DNA of 36,801 nucleotides, taken from an uncultured Clostridium sp. (GTDB taxonomy: Bacteria > Bacillota > Clostridia > TANB77 > CAG-508). The notes beneath the pieces are model-generated. The model was not told the origin of the DNA and did not search any database. It was given only the letters and a program-made list of their open reading frames with translations. Positions 19,576-29,418 of the stretch are shown in pieces. The translations under genes and the position numbers were made by a program. Location: positions 1 to 36,801 of the forward strand of contig CAOKJE010000012.1 in the NCBI GenBank assembly GCA_948468505.1, given 5' to 3'. Each line of letters starts with the position of its first letter. Within the stretch, counting starts at the first letter, position 1.

Positions 19576-19616
19576 AATGTCACCACATAAAATATTAAAT
19601 ATTTATGGGTGACATT
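19576..19616. promoter_or_regulatory. Dyad element upstream of the prepilin promoter
   Basis: AATGTCACC near 19576 mirrors GGTGACATT ending 19616, with further ATAAA/TTTAT pairing. No T tail on the minus strand, so it looks more like a protein-binding operator or mRNA 3' stabiliser for sigK than an intrinsic terminator. Confidence 0.45.
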
Positions 19617-19629
19617 TCAAAAATTAAAA

Positions 19630-20370
19630 TTATTCTTTTATTTCTTGTGCTAATTTTTCAATTGCCTTGGTTTCAATCCTTGACACATAAGAACGTGAAA
19701 TCCCCATCATACCAGCAATTTCATTTTGTGTTTTTGGCTTATTGCCACCGAAGTCCAAATCGTAATTCCAAAATGGTTCTTTCTCTATCTTTTAGTAACT
19801 CCTTCATTTTTTGACAAAGTAGCTTGATTTTCATTTTGATGTCTACTTCGTCTTCTATGTTTCTTTCATTATTTTCTAAGACTTCTTGCAACGTTACAAC
19901 ATTGTCGTCTTTATCTTTTCCAATTGGTTCATTTAAATAAACCTCTGCGCCGTAATTTTTTTATGCTTCTTAGGTGCATCAAAATTTCGTTTTCGATACA
20001 GCGTGAAATATACGTAGATAGCTTATTTCCTTTTTCTACTTTAAAACTATTGATGCCTTTAATTAGCCCAACGGTTCCAATGGATATCAAATCATCTTGG
20101 TCTACTTTTGCTGTGCTGTATTTTTTGGCTACATGGGCAACCAGTCTTAAGTTTCTTTCTATTAAAATGTTTCTTGCCTCCTCGTCTCCTTTTGCCATTT
20201 GCTCTAAACAGTTTCTTTCTTCTTCTGCTGTTAGTGGCTCAGGAAATAGGTTTCCTCCTTGAATATATCCGAACTACAAATACGGCTGATTTTAAGAATC
20301 CTAAAAATCCTAGTATTCCTGTCATACAAAGCGATAGCAATATAAATGCACCTCCATTTTTTACTTCCAT
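19630..20370 (-). CDS. sigK: Sporulation-type RNA polymerase sigma factor, SigK-like, three CGG-N recoding sites
   Basis: Sigma-70 family factor, closest by eye to SigK/SigE of spore formers. 245 aa after recoding. Hydrophobic N-terminal stretch (residues 8-33), then GYIQGGNLFPEPLTAEEE; region 2 (NLRLVAHVAKKY, DQDDLISIGTVGLIKGINSF); region 3 (YLNEPIGKDKDDN); region 4 (LKDRERTILELRFGLGG, NEIAGMMGISRSYVSRIE). Three in-phase CGG codons, at 20269-20271, 19950-19952 and 19748-19750, need the C skipped to give Gly34, Gly140 and Gly207. Conventional reading breaks it into four pieces. Each segment between sites is intact and in the expected order, arguing against decay. Last gene of the fatty-acid cluster, 43 bases after fabI. 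Confidence 0.88.
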
Positions 20371-20413
20371 AACTTAATTGTATGTTTGTAAAAATGAAAA
20401 GTGCATGACCTTT

Positions 20414-21187
20414 TTAAATTCCCATGATATTATATCCATTGTCAGCGTAAATCACTTGCCCTGTAACGCAATCAGCCATTGTACTAAGTAAAAATGTTGC
20501 CACATTTCCTACTTGCGTAGTAGTAACATTTTTATGCAATGGTGCTTTTTCTTCTATTACAGTTAAAACACTTCCAAAATCCTTAATTCCTTTTGCTGAT
20601 AAGGTTTTAATTGGACCTGCAGATACTGCATTGACACGAATTCCTTCTCTTCCTAAATTCTCTGCCAAATATCTAACACTTGCCTCTAACGCTGCTTTTG
20701 CAACTCCCATCACATTATAATTATCAATTACTTTAGTAGAGCCATGATAGGTTAAAGTAACTAAGCTTGCATTTTCGTTTAACATGTCTAATTCTTTTGC
20801 CATTCTTGCCACTAGCACAAAAGAATAACTACTAACATCACAAGCATGCGAAAAACCTTCTTTGCTCGTAAAAATGAAATCATTGTGTAATTCTTCTGGA
20901 TTAGCATGGGCAATAGCGTGTACAATTCCATCTACTTTCCCATTTTCTTGTTTTATTTTGGTAAAAGCTTCTTTTACCACTTCATCCTCTGATGCCCCAT
21001 TTAAAACATAGGCTTTGCTTCCTTTGAATTCTGCTACTAGTTCTTCTATTTTGTCTTTGTTTTCTTCTCCCATATAAGTAAAAATTAGTTTTGCTCCTTT
21101 TTCATAGGCTGCTTTTGCAATACCAAATGCAATACTCCACTTATTTCTAATTCCCATAATTAAGATTTTCTTTCCTTCTAAAATCAT
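20414..21187 (-). CDS. fabI: Enoyl-[acyl-carrier-protein] reductase (NADH), FabI type
   Basis: Final reduction of each fatty-acid elongation cycle and the target of triclosan. 257 aa. N-terminal nucleotide loop GKKILIMGIRNKWSIAFGIA (the FabI variant rather than GxxxGxG), HAIAHANPEEL near residue 90, the catalytic Tyr-x6-Lys as YNVMGVAK near 155-165, and SAGPIKTLSAKGI near 190. Its presence completes the elongation cycle next to fabD, fabG, fabF and fabZ. No CGG in the gene. Confidence 0.95.
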   Translation of the reverse strand: MILEGKKILIMGIRNKWSIAFGIAKAAYEKGAKLIFTYMGEENKDKIEELVAEFKGSKAYVLNGASEDEVVKEAFTKIKQENGKVDGIVHAIAHANPEELHNDFIFTSKEGFSHACDVSSYSFVLVARMAKELDMLNENASLVTLTYHGSTKVIDNYNVMGVAKAALEASVRYLAENLGREGIRVNAVSAGPIKTLSAKGIKDFGSVLTVIEEKAPLHKNVTTTQVGNVATFLLSTMADCVTGQVIYADNGYNIMGI

Positions 21188-21232
21188 TTTTCATTCCTCC
21201 TTATTTTAGTAATTTTTCTTTATTGAAAAATT

Positions 21233-22040
21233 TTATAAAACTTGATATTCTCCCATATTTCTAAACTTTTGATACCTGTTTTCCACAATTTCCTCTTCTG
21301 TCATGTCTTTCATTTGCTCTATTGTACTTTGGATTTCCTTTTTTAAGCTTTTTGAGACTTTTAAAAAGCTTTCCTTCTCGTCACCTTTTGGCTCTTTTAT
21401 AATTTTATCAATCACTTTTAGTTCATATAAATCTTTGGCTGTTAATTTCATTTTTTCAGCTGCTTCTTTTGTCCTTGATGCATCCTTCCATAAAATACTT
21501 GCATATCCTTCTGGTGATAAAATCGAATAAATAGCATTTTCTAACATTAGCACTTTATTTCCAACGCCTAAAGCTAAAGCACCTCCGCTTGATCCTTCTC
21601 CAATTACAATCGCAATTACGGGTACTCTTAGCTTTGCCAAATTTAACATCGAGCTTGCAATCGCTTCTCCTTGTCCTCTTTCTTCTGCCCCAATTCCCGG
21701 ATAAGCTCCTTTTGTATCAATAAAAGTAATCACTGGTCTTTTAAATCTTTCAGCTTGCCCGCATAAAACGCATTGCTTTTCGATAAGCCTCTGGATTTGG
21801 CATCCCAAAGTTTCTTTCTATATTTTCTTTTGTCGTTCTTCCTTTTTGCTCTGCAATGATTGTATAATTTTGTTTTCCTATTTTTGCTAAACCACATACT
21901 ATTGATTTATCATCCTTAAAGCTTCTGTCTCCATGTAACTCTATAAAATCGTCAAAAATTTCTTCTATATAATCAATTGCCGTCTTTCTTTTTGGATTTC
22001 TTGCTATTTCAACTTTTTCCCATGCTGTTAATTCCTTCAC
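21233..22040 (-). CDS. accA: Acetyl-CoA carboxylase carboxyltransferase subunit alpha, one CGG-N recoding site
   Basis: With AccD transfers the carboxyl group from carboxybiotin to acetyl-CoA, making malonyl-CoA. 268 aa after recoding, a short Firmicutes-type AccA lacking part of the N-terminal helix. Begins MKELTAWEKVEIARNPKR (ATG 22040); key segments ELHGDRSFKDD, FGMPNPEAYRKAMRFM, FIDTKGAYPGIGAEERGQGE and GEGSSGGALALGVGNK. After RFM comes in-phase CGG then G (21759-21761). Skipping C gives Gly94 then QAERFKRPVITF as in homologues. The conventional frame stops four codons later. Confidence 0.93.
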
Positions 22041-22062
22041 TTTTCTACTCCTTTCTGCTATG

Positions 22063-22094
22063 TCCAGGTAGGAAACGTCCCCAATCGGACACTC
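22063..22094. repeat. GTCCCC-core repeat between accD and accA
   Basis: Contains GAAACGTCCCCAAT (22072-22085), the core of the element at 4682 and 36769, flanked by TGTCC and GGACA, which are complementary. It fills the accD-accA gap. Confidence 0.55.
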
Positions 22095-22100
22095 TTATCT

Positions 22101-22938
22101 CTATTTATGATACTGAATTAATTTATGTAAGGTATCTTTTAATTCTTTTCTTTCCACAATTTTATCAATAAAACCATGCTCTAGTAAAAATTCTGCTGTT
22201 TGAAAGCCTTCTGGTAATTTTTCTCCAATGGTTTGCTCAATTACCCTTTGCCCGGCAAATCCTATCATAGCCCCTGGCTCTGCTAGGACAATGTCAGCAA
22301 TGCTAGCAAAAGAGGCGGTAACTCCTCCATAGGTAGGATCTGTTAAGACAGATATATAGAGTAGACCTGCTTCATTTAATTTGGAAATGGCTGCTGTTGT
22401 TTTTGCCATCTGCATTAAAGAGATAATTCCTTCTTGCATTCTGGCACCTCCAGATACACAAAATATGATAAGTGGTAGTTTCTTTTCGATTGCTTTTTCT
22501 ATGGCATAAGTTATTTTTTCGCCAACTACTATTCCCATGCTTCCCATTAAAAAGCCACTATCCATTACACAAATGACTACTTTTTCTCCGGTTTATTTCA
22601 CCTGTTCCACAGCTTACTGCTTCTTGAATTCCTGTTTTTTCTCTTAACCCTTTTATTTTTTTGGGATAATCCTCTAGTCCTAAAGGATTGGTAGTATCAA
22701 TTTCTAAATCAAACTTTTGGTAAGTGCCTTGGTCTATTATGCTTTCTAGTCTTTTGTTGATATGCATTCTAAAGTAAGCACCACAGTTTGGACAAATACT
22801 ATGATTTGCTCTTACGGTTTCTTTGTATAATATTTCTTTACATTTATCACATTTTAACCATTTACCAACTTGAATGTCTACTTGATTTTCTTGTCTTTTG
22901 GCAGTTGGCTCTCTTTTTTTTATTTTATCTACTATCAT
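22101..22938 (-). CDS. accD: Acetyl-CoA carboxylase carboxyltransferase subunit beta, one CGG-N recoding site
   Basis: Partner of AccA. 278 aa. N-terminal four-cysteine zinc ribbon visible as CDKC and CPNC near residues 30-60, then the crotonase-like carboxyltransferase core: [69 protein letters not shown] use ATG 22938 (MIVDKIKK), whose GGAGG sits in a dispersed repeat; the longer TTG start at 22959 is not needed. In-phase CGG (22588-22590) after GEIN; skipping the C gives Gly117 and [19 protein letters not shown]. Conventional frame ends within 15 codons. Confidence 0.93.
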
Positions 22939-22957
22939 GATTTTTTCCTCCGTCCCC
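22936..22957 (-). repeat. Repeat-derived ribosome-binding site of accD
   Basis: GGGGACGGAGGAAAAAATC plus ATG, identical to one arm of the hairpin at 14681-14706. Here it supplies the Shine-Dalgarno sequence and start codon of accD. Confidence 0.7.
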
Positions 22958-22966
22958 AAACATCGC

Positions 22967-24309
22967 TTATTTCAAGATTTCTTTTTCGATAAATGAGGTG
23001 TCAAAGTTTCCTCGAATAAAGTTTGGATTTTTGATAATTTTAAGTAAAAAGTCTACGTTGCTGTCTACCCCTTCTATTACGGTTTCTTCTAAGGCTCTTT
23101 TCATTTTGCTGATGGCTTCGTTTCTGGTTTCTCCATGTGTTATTATTTTGGCTATCATAGAGTCATAAGATGGCGGAATGGTATAGCCTTCATAGATGGC
23201 TGTGTCAATTCTTACACCATTTCCTCCTGGTAGGTTTAGCCCTGTTATGGTTCCTGGGCATGGCATGAAGTTTTTGCTTGGGTTTTCTGCATTGATTCTA
23301 CATTCTATGCTATGTCCTCTAAATTCAATATTTTTTTGTTTTAGTTTTAGTGTTTCTCCTGCTGCAATTTTGATTTGTGCTTTTACGATGTCAATTCCTG
23401 TTCTTTCTTCTGTGATGGGATGCTCTACTTGTATTCTTGTGTTCATTTCCATGAAGTAAAAGTTTTTATCGCTGTCTACTAAAAATTCAATTGTCCCACA
23501 ACTATAATATCCTGCTATTTTAGCCGCTTTTACTGCTGCTTCTCCCATTTTGTTTCTTAGTTTTTCGTCGATTGCAGTTGATGGGGTTTCTTCGATTATT
23601 TTTTGATTTTTACGTTGAATGGAACAGTCTCTTTCTCCTAAGTGAATGACGTTTCCGTGCTCGTCTGCCAAGATTTGTATTTCCACATGTCTTGGGTTTT
23701 TTATGAATTTTTCTAGGTAGATTTCGTCGTCATTAAAGGATATTTTTGCTTCTTGTTTTACTAGGTTGTAACTTGCTTCTAGTTCTTCTTCTTTGTTTAC
23801 AATACGAATTCCTTTTCCACCGCCTCCAGCTGCTGCTTTTAGCATGACAGGATATCCTATTTTATTAGCAATTTTAAGAGCATCCTTTAGCCCTCTTACA
23901 CTTCCTTCTGACCCTGGTATTACTGGCACTCCCGCTTCTTTCATTAGTTCTTTGGCATTGGATTTGTTTCCTAACATTTCAATTACTTTTGGTGATGGTC
24001 CAATAAATTTGATGTTAGATTCTTCACATATTTTAGCAAATTGACTGTTTTCTGATAAAAATCCAAAACCTGGATGGATGCTGTCTGCTCCTGTTATGTT
24101 GGCTGCTTCTATAATATTTTTAAAGTTTAAGTAGCTTTTTCCGGCTATTTGCAGGTCCGAATGCAGATGGCTTCGTCTGCTAGACGAGTGTGCATGGCAT
24201 CTTTATCCATTGTAGAATAGACTGCTACTGTTTTTAGGTTCATTTCTTTACAGGCTCTTATGATTCTTACTGCTATTTCTCCACGGTTTGCTATTAATAT
24301 TTTGTTCAT
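22967..24309 (-). CDS. accC: Biotin carboxylase, two CGG-N recoding sites
   Basis: ATP-dependent carboxylation of the biotin carried by AccB. 446 aa after recoding, normal length. Start ATG 24309 ([20 protein letters not shown]). ATP-grasp core: [14 protein letters not shown] glycine loop near 165, [31 protein letters not shown] with catalytic residues near 290. Two in-phase CGG codons 15 bases apart in the conserved segment CIGPANSGKSYLN: the complements of 24157-24159 and 24141-24143 give Gly51 and Gly56 when C is skipped. Two +1 events do not cancel, so conventional reading loses the first 55 residues. Confidence 0.94.
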
Positions 24310-24345
24310 GCTTTCGTTTCCTTCCTTTCTTTTTGCTGTATAATT

Positions 24346-24768
24346 TTATACAACGGCAAAGGTTAGTTCTCCTTTTGCTGCTATTTTTCCGTCTACCGTT
24401 GCTAAAGCCTCTCCTACTCCTATTGGTCCTTTTTGTTTGATTATTTTTACTTCTAGTTTTAGAGTGTCTCCTGGTAGTACCATTTTTTTGAATTTCATTT
24501 TGTCAATTCCTCCAAATAGTGCGTTTTTTCCTTGATTTTCTTCTTTACTAAGAATCGCTATTGCTCCTGTTTGTGCCAAACTTTCTGTGATTAATACGCC
24601 TGGCATGATTGGGTTTCCTGGAAAATGTCCTTGGAAATACCATTCTTCTTTATTTACATATTTATACGCTATTGCTCCTTCTCCTGGTGTGTAGGTTTCT
24701 ACTTCGTCTATCATTAAGAAGGGTTCTCTTTGTGGGATTATTTTTTTGATTTGTTCTTTGTTTAACAT
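24346..24768 (-). CDS. fabZ: 3-hydroxyacyl-[acyl-carrier-protein] dehydratase FabZ
   Basis: Dehydrates 3-hydroxyacyl-ACP to trans-2-enoyl-ACP. About 140 aa hot-dog fold. Begins [21 protein letters not shown] use ATG 24768 although a GTG at 24777 would add three residues. Active-site block [20 protein letters not shown] near residues 45-65 has the catalytic His and Glu. Its CGG triplets are out of phase (ACG-GTA, GAC-GGA). It is separated from accB by a plus-strand orphan cassette. Confidence 0.95.
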   Translation of the reverse strand: MLNKEQIKKIIPQREPFLMIDEVETYTPGEGAIAYKYVNKEEWYFQGHFPGNPIMPGVLITESLAQTGAIAILSKEENQGKNALFGGIDKMKFKKMVLPGDTLKLEVKIIKQKGPIGVGEALATVDGKIAAKGELTFAVV

Positions 24769-24788
24769 TTGTTTCACTTCTTTCTTTT

Positions 24789-24817
24789 TTGACTTTATGT
24801 TAAATATATGGTATAAT
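24789..24817 (+). promoter_or_regulatory. Promoter of the second orphan cassette
   Basis: TTGACT (24789-24794), 17-base spacer, TATAAT (24812-24817), then AGGAGG before the ATG at 24861. Shares TTGAC-TTATGTTA with the promoter at 3726. Confidence 0.75.
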
Positions 24818-24860
24818 TGTAGTAGCTTAATAAAAATTATTTTTATCAGGAGGTTTTATT

Positions 24861-25127
24861 ATGAAAGCAAATTATGATCTGATTACAAGCAACAAAAAGG
24901 AACTGAAAAATCGGAAAACATTTATAATCGAGTGCATATATGTATGTGATTATTTAACGCTTTATGCACATGAGCACAAAAATGAGTTTCCCGAGAATGG
25001 GATTAGTCTCCCTTCTACTATATCAGATGAGGCTATCAAAGACATATTCCTCAAAATTTTTGGAAAACAAGTTTCCATTCATCATGATCCTGTGCTTAGC
25101 AAAAAAATCTGTGTCTTTATGGACTAA
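24861..25127 (+). CDS. Small hypothetical protein (88 aa), antisense cassette within the fatty-acid cluster
   Basis: Not recognised. No membrane segment or signal peptide is obvious; composition is mixed with several His and Cys. Own promoter, AGGAGG site and GC-rich terminator, in the opposite direction to the surrounding fab/acc genes, so it is a self-contained insertion. It has an in-phase CGG at codon 18 (KNRKTF). Reading it as arginine keeps the frame open for 70 more codons; skipping the C gives Gly then a stop after three further codons. It is thus the second exception to the CGGN pattern. Confidence 0.55.
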   Translation: MKANYDLITSNKKELKNRKTFIIECIYVCDYLTLYAHEHKNEFPENGISLPSTISDEAIKDIFLKIFGKQVSIHHDPVLSKKICVFMD

Positions 25128-25133
25128 CCTCCG

Positions 25134-25162
25134 GACCGGCAAGCTATATCGCCGGTCTTTTC
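25134..25162 (+). terminator. Intrinsic terminator of the orphan cassette
   Basis: GACCGGC (25134-25140) pairs with GCCGGTC (25151-25157), then TTTTCTCTTT. Much richer in GC than surrounding DNA. Confidence 0.85.
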
Positions 25163-25229
25163 TCTTTACATTCTAAAAAATTTCTTTTAACCTTCTATCC
25201 TATTTGTTCTTATATTAAACTTCTTCCCT

Positions 25230-25676
25230 TTATTTAATCACAAACAAAGGCATACCATACTCGACAGGCTGTTCGTCCTTAACCAAAATCTCTACAACCT
25301 CGCCATCAAACTCGCTTTCAATTTCATTCATTAGCTTCATAGCCTCAACAATACACAAAACATCGCCTTTTTTCACCTTTTGTCCTAATGTAACATAGTT
25401 ATCACTATCAGGAGAAGGCTTAGCATAAAAAGTTCCTACCATAGGAGAAGTTACTACATTTCCCTCTAGTACTTTTTCTTCTTTTTCGTGTTTTGTTTCC
25501 TTCACTTCCACACTTTCCACTTTTAGAGCCTCTTTTGTGGAAACTGTTTCTACAACAACTTGTTTTTCTTCTTTTTTCATACTAATTTTAGTACCATCTG
25601 GAAAATCAATCGCAATCTCTGTCAATTTTGAATTTCCCATGTCTTCCATTAATTGTTTGATTTTATCATACTCCAT
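25230..25676 (-). CDS. accB: Biotin carboxyl carrier protein of acetyl-CoA carboxylase
   Basis: Carries biotin between AccC and the AccAD transferase. About 148 aa: N-terminal helix ([12 protein letters not shown]), a charged Glu/Lys/Val linker, and the C-terminal biotinyl domain with the biotinylated lysine in [11 protein letters not shown] and the preceding [20 protein letters not shown] 25676 is preferred (GAAAGGA upstream); a TTG three codons earlier is possible. The ligase birA is in the same cluster. No CGG. Confidence 0.94.
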   Translation of the reverse strand: MEYDKIKQLMEDMGNSKLTEIAIDFPDGTKISMKKEEKQVVVETVSTKEALKVESVEVKETKHEKEEKVLEGNVVTSPMVGTFYAKPSPDSDNYVTLGQKVKKGDVLCIVEAMKLMNEIESEFDGEVVEILVKDEQPVEYGMPLFVIK

Positions 25677-25715
25677 CCTTTTCAATCCTTTCTTCGATGT
25701 TTAAAATAAAGCAAT

Positions 25716-26956
25716 TTAATTTTCATACTTTTTTAAAATAATACTTGCATTATGACCGCCAAATCCTAAGGAATTTGACATAGCAACCTTAATTTCTTGG
25801 TTTCTTACCTCATTTGGTACAATATCTAAATCACATTCTTCGTCTTTTTCTTGGTAATTAATCGTTGGTGGTACTTTTTTATCTTGTATTGCTTTGGCAC
25901 AAAAGATTGCCTCAACACCACCAGCAGCCCCTAATAAGTGACCAATATTTCCTTTGGTAGAACTTACCATGACGTTTTTACTTGCCTCTCCTAAAGCTGA
26001 TTTAATTGCCATGGTTTCACAAGAATCGTTTAATTTTGTTGAAGTACCATGTGCATTGATATAGTCAATCTCTTCTGGTTTTAGGTTAGCATCTTGAATT
26101 GCTCTTTTCATTGCCCTTGCACCACCTTCTCCTTCTGGTGCAGGAGAAGTAATGTGATAAGCATCGGTGGTTGCTCCATAACCTACAACCTCGGCATAGA
26201 TTTTAGCACCTCTTTTTAGAGCATGGTCTAACTCTTCTAAAACAAGCACGCCTGCACCTTCTCCCATAACAAATCCGCTTCTTTCTTTGTCAAATGGGAT
26301 ACTAGCTCTATTTTTATCAGTTACCGTTGCTAATGCCTTCATATTTTCGAATCCTGCAATTCCTACTTGACAAATAGCAGCCTCGGTCCCTCCTGTTAGG
26401 ATGACATCCTCTGCACCATATTTGATGGTTTTATAGGCTTCTCCAATAGCATGAGTTGAAGAAGCACACGCTGTTACAATAGAGATAGATTCTCCTTTTA
26501 GACCTAGTTCGATTGCTACATTTCCTGCTGGCATATTGGCAATTGACATAGGAATAAACATAGGCGAAACTCTGTTATTTCCCTTAATGCAGTGAATGGC
26601 ACATTGGTCTTGAATGGTATTAAATCCACCGATTCCTGTGCTAATAAATACTCCGAACTCTTTCAAAGTCTGTATTTTCTTTTGTGATACCGCTATCTTG
26701 AAAAGCTTCTTTGGCTGCAATGATAGCAAATTGTGAGCTTCGATCTAATCTTTTTGTTTGTTTTGCTTCAAAATAGTTACTTGGGTCATATTCTTTTACT
26801 TCTGCAGCTAGCTTTGTTTTGTAGCTAGTTGTATCAAATAATGTTATTTCGTCTATTCCACATTTTTTTTCTCCGAATGCCTTTCCATGTTTCTTCTATG
26901 TTTTTTCCAATAGGAGTGATTGCTCCCATTCCTGTGATTACTACTCTTTTTTCCAT
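25716..26956 (-). CDS. fabF: 3-oxoacyl-[acyl-carrier-protein] synthase II, two CGG-N recoding sites
   Basis: Condensing enzyme of fatty-acid elongation. 412 aa after recoding. Start ATG 26956 (MEKRVVITGMGAITPIG). Catalytic Cys in VTACASSTHAIGEA near 165, His in NAHGTSTKLND near 300 and GNIGHLLGAAGGVEA near 335. In-phase CGG at 26873-26875 after TWKGI gives Gly28 when the C is skipped, and at 26653-26655 after FERV gives Gly101 (GVFISTGIGG). Four other CGG triplets here precede glycine as NNC-GGN and need no skip. Conventional reading would start about 70 residues late. Confidence 0.94.
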
Positions 26957-26990
26957 TTTAAATTCCTCTTTCTTGATTTTAATTTTATTG

Positions 26991-27727
<737 letters not shown>

Positions 27728-27764
27728 TATTTTTATTCTCCTTCCTTAGGGATTTCGGGACGTT

Positions 27765-27850
27765 CCTTAAATCCCTGTTTTGGGGATTGGGGGACAGTCC
27801 TTTATTCCATTGTTATTTTTAATTCAAGGACTGTCCCCTAGTCCCTAAAT
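27765..27850. repeat. Nested palindromic repeat between fabD and fabG
   Basis: GGGGACAGTCCTT (27790-27802) pairs with AAGGACTGTCCCC (27826-27838), with additional GGGATT/AATCCC and GGGAC pieces outside. The right side overlaps the last codons and stop of fabD, which therefore end in repeat sequence. Same GTCCCC style as other repeats in the window. Confidence 0.75.
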
Positions 27851-28767
27851 CCCTCTTCTAAACTTTCTACATTGTTAATACTTAATATTTTGATTTCTTT
27901 GTCAGTTCCTAATCGTTTCACAAATCCAGATAATGTCTTACCGTGGACCAATTTCAACAAATGTGTCTATTCCTAAGTCTAGCATTGTTTGTAAGCTTTT
28001 TGAAAAATGAACTGGGCTAATAATGTGTTTGGCTAAAATATCCTTGATATCGTCATTTTTTCCATAAACTTCACCGTTTAAGTTCTTTATCACTGGTATT
28101 TCAAATTCTCCAAAATTCACTTTTTCTAATTCTTCTTTTAATTTATCAGAAGCTTTTGCTAATTTTTTAGTATGGAATGGACCTGCTGTTTTTAATATTC
28201 TTACTTTTTTTGCCCCCATTTCTTTGGCGATAACTTCTGCTTGTTCTACTGCTTCTTTTTCTCCTGATATTACAATTTGACCTGTTGTATTAAAATTGGC
28301 TGGTACAACAAATCCATTTTGGACTTTTTTACATACTTCTTCTACTTGCGCATCTGTCATTCCTAAGATTGCTGCCATTAGCCATTCTCCTTCTGGTACT
28401 AATTCTCCGCATGTATTGTCCTCGTTTTTGAACTAATCTGACACCTTCTTCAAAGCTAATTTTCCCACTATGAATTAAAGCTGTATATTCTCCTAAGCTT
28501 AAACCGGCAAGCTACGTCTGCTTTTATTCCTTTTTGCTTTACCATTTCTAGAATGGCTAAACTCATAGTAAGAATAGCAAGTTGTGTGTTTTGGGTTTTG
28601 TTTAGTTCTTCTTCGTTTCCTTCAAAAGATATTTTGGCTATGTCAATTCCTGTTATTTGCTTTACTTTGTTATATATGTTTCTAACTTCTTCATATTTTT
28701 CGTATAAATCTTTTCCCATTCCTAAGCTTTGAGAGCCTTGCCCTGGAAATAAAAATCCTATTTTCAT
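27838..28767 (-). CDS. fabD: Malonyl CoA-acyl carrier protein transacylase, three CGG-N recoding sites
   Basis: Loads malonyl groups onto ACP. 308 aa after recoding. MKIGFLFPGQGSQSLGMGKD start; nucleophile elbow GLSLGEYTAL with Ser90; catalytic His in GPFHTKKLAKAS; end motif EIGPGKTLSGFVKRL. Three in-phase CGG codons: 28504-28506 gives Gly88, the first glycine of the GxSxG elbow; 28407-28409 gives Gly120 (YMGELVPEGEW); 27941-27943 gives Gly275 (GPGKTL). All three fall on family-conserved blocks, and each intervening segment is intact. The start overlaps the birA stop (ATGA). The stop TAG at 27838 lies inside a palindromic repeat. Confidence 0.95.
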
Positions 28768-29418
28768 TTTTCTCTCCTTTTTTGATGTTTTATCTTATTA
28801 TTTACTTCTACATCTTTTGTCTTAGTGATGTTTTTTGACCTAAGTTCCAAAAAACACAAAAAAACTTCTTCAAATAAATTGCAAAATTCTGTTATTACTT
28901 TGTTTCTATCTACTTCTATTCCAAATTCTTTTTTTATGGATGAGGCAATTTGACTGATTTCTTTATCAAAAATCTCTTGGTTGGTGTTGATACCGAATTC
29001 CTATAACAACGTATTTTACTATTTTTCCTTGTGTTTTTACTTCTGTTAATATGCCTCCTAGCTTTTTTCCTCGGTAGACTAGGTCGTTTGGTGATTTTAT
29101 TTCAAGCGATATTCCATATAGTTTGTGAAAAATCTCTACTAGCACTTTGGCAATTTCTATGGTTATTCCTTCTAGTTTTTGTGCTTCGCAGTTTACTTCT
29201 AAAGCAAAAGAAAAGGCTATATTGTTTTTTTCGTCTGTTCTCCATGTTCTTCCATGGGTTCCTTTTCCTTTGGTTTGAATGTCTGCTGATAGTAAAGTTC
29301 CATTTTTTATGGTTTTGTTTTCTATTCTTCTCCAGATTTCTAATTGGCTAGAGTCTATTTCTTCATAAAAACTAAAGTCTTTTCCTAAAAATTTAGTGGT
29401 TAAGTTTTTTAGTTGCAC
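28764..29418 (-). CDS. birA: Biotin-[acetyl-CoA-carboxylase] ligase, one CGG-N recoding site
   Basis: Attaches biotin to AccB. About 217 aa, a ligase without an N-terminal helix-turn-helix, so not expected to be a repressor. EIDSSQLEIWRR, the ATP/biotin motif KGKGTHGRTW near 55, and SPNDLVYRGKKLGGILTE near 110 are visible. In-phase CGG at 28993-28995 after VIGI: skipping the C gives Gly near residue 142 and INTNQEIF, the conserved GIGIN block. GTG 29418 (or TTG 29421) is the start, overlapping the synthetase stop; the stop overlaps the fabD ATG. Confidence 0.9.
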
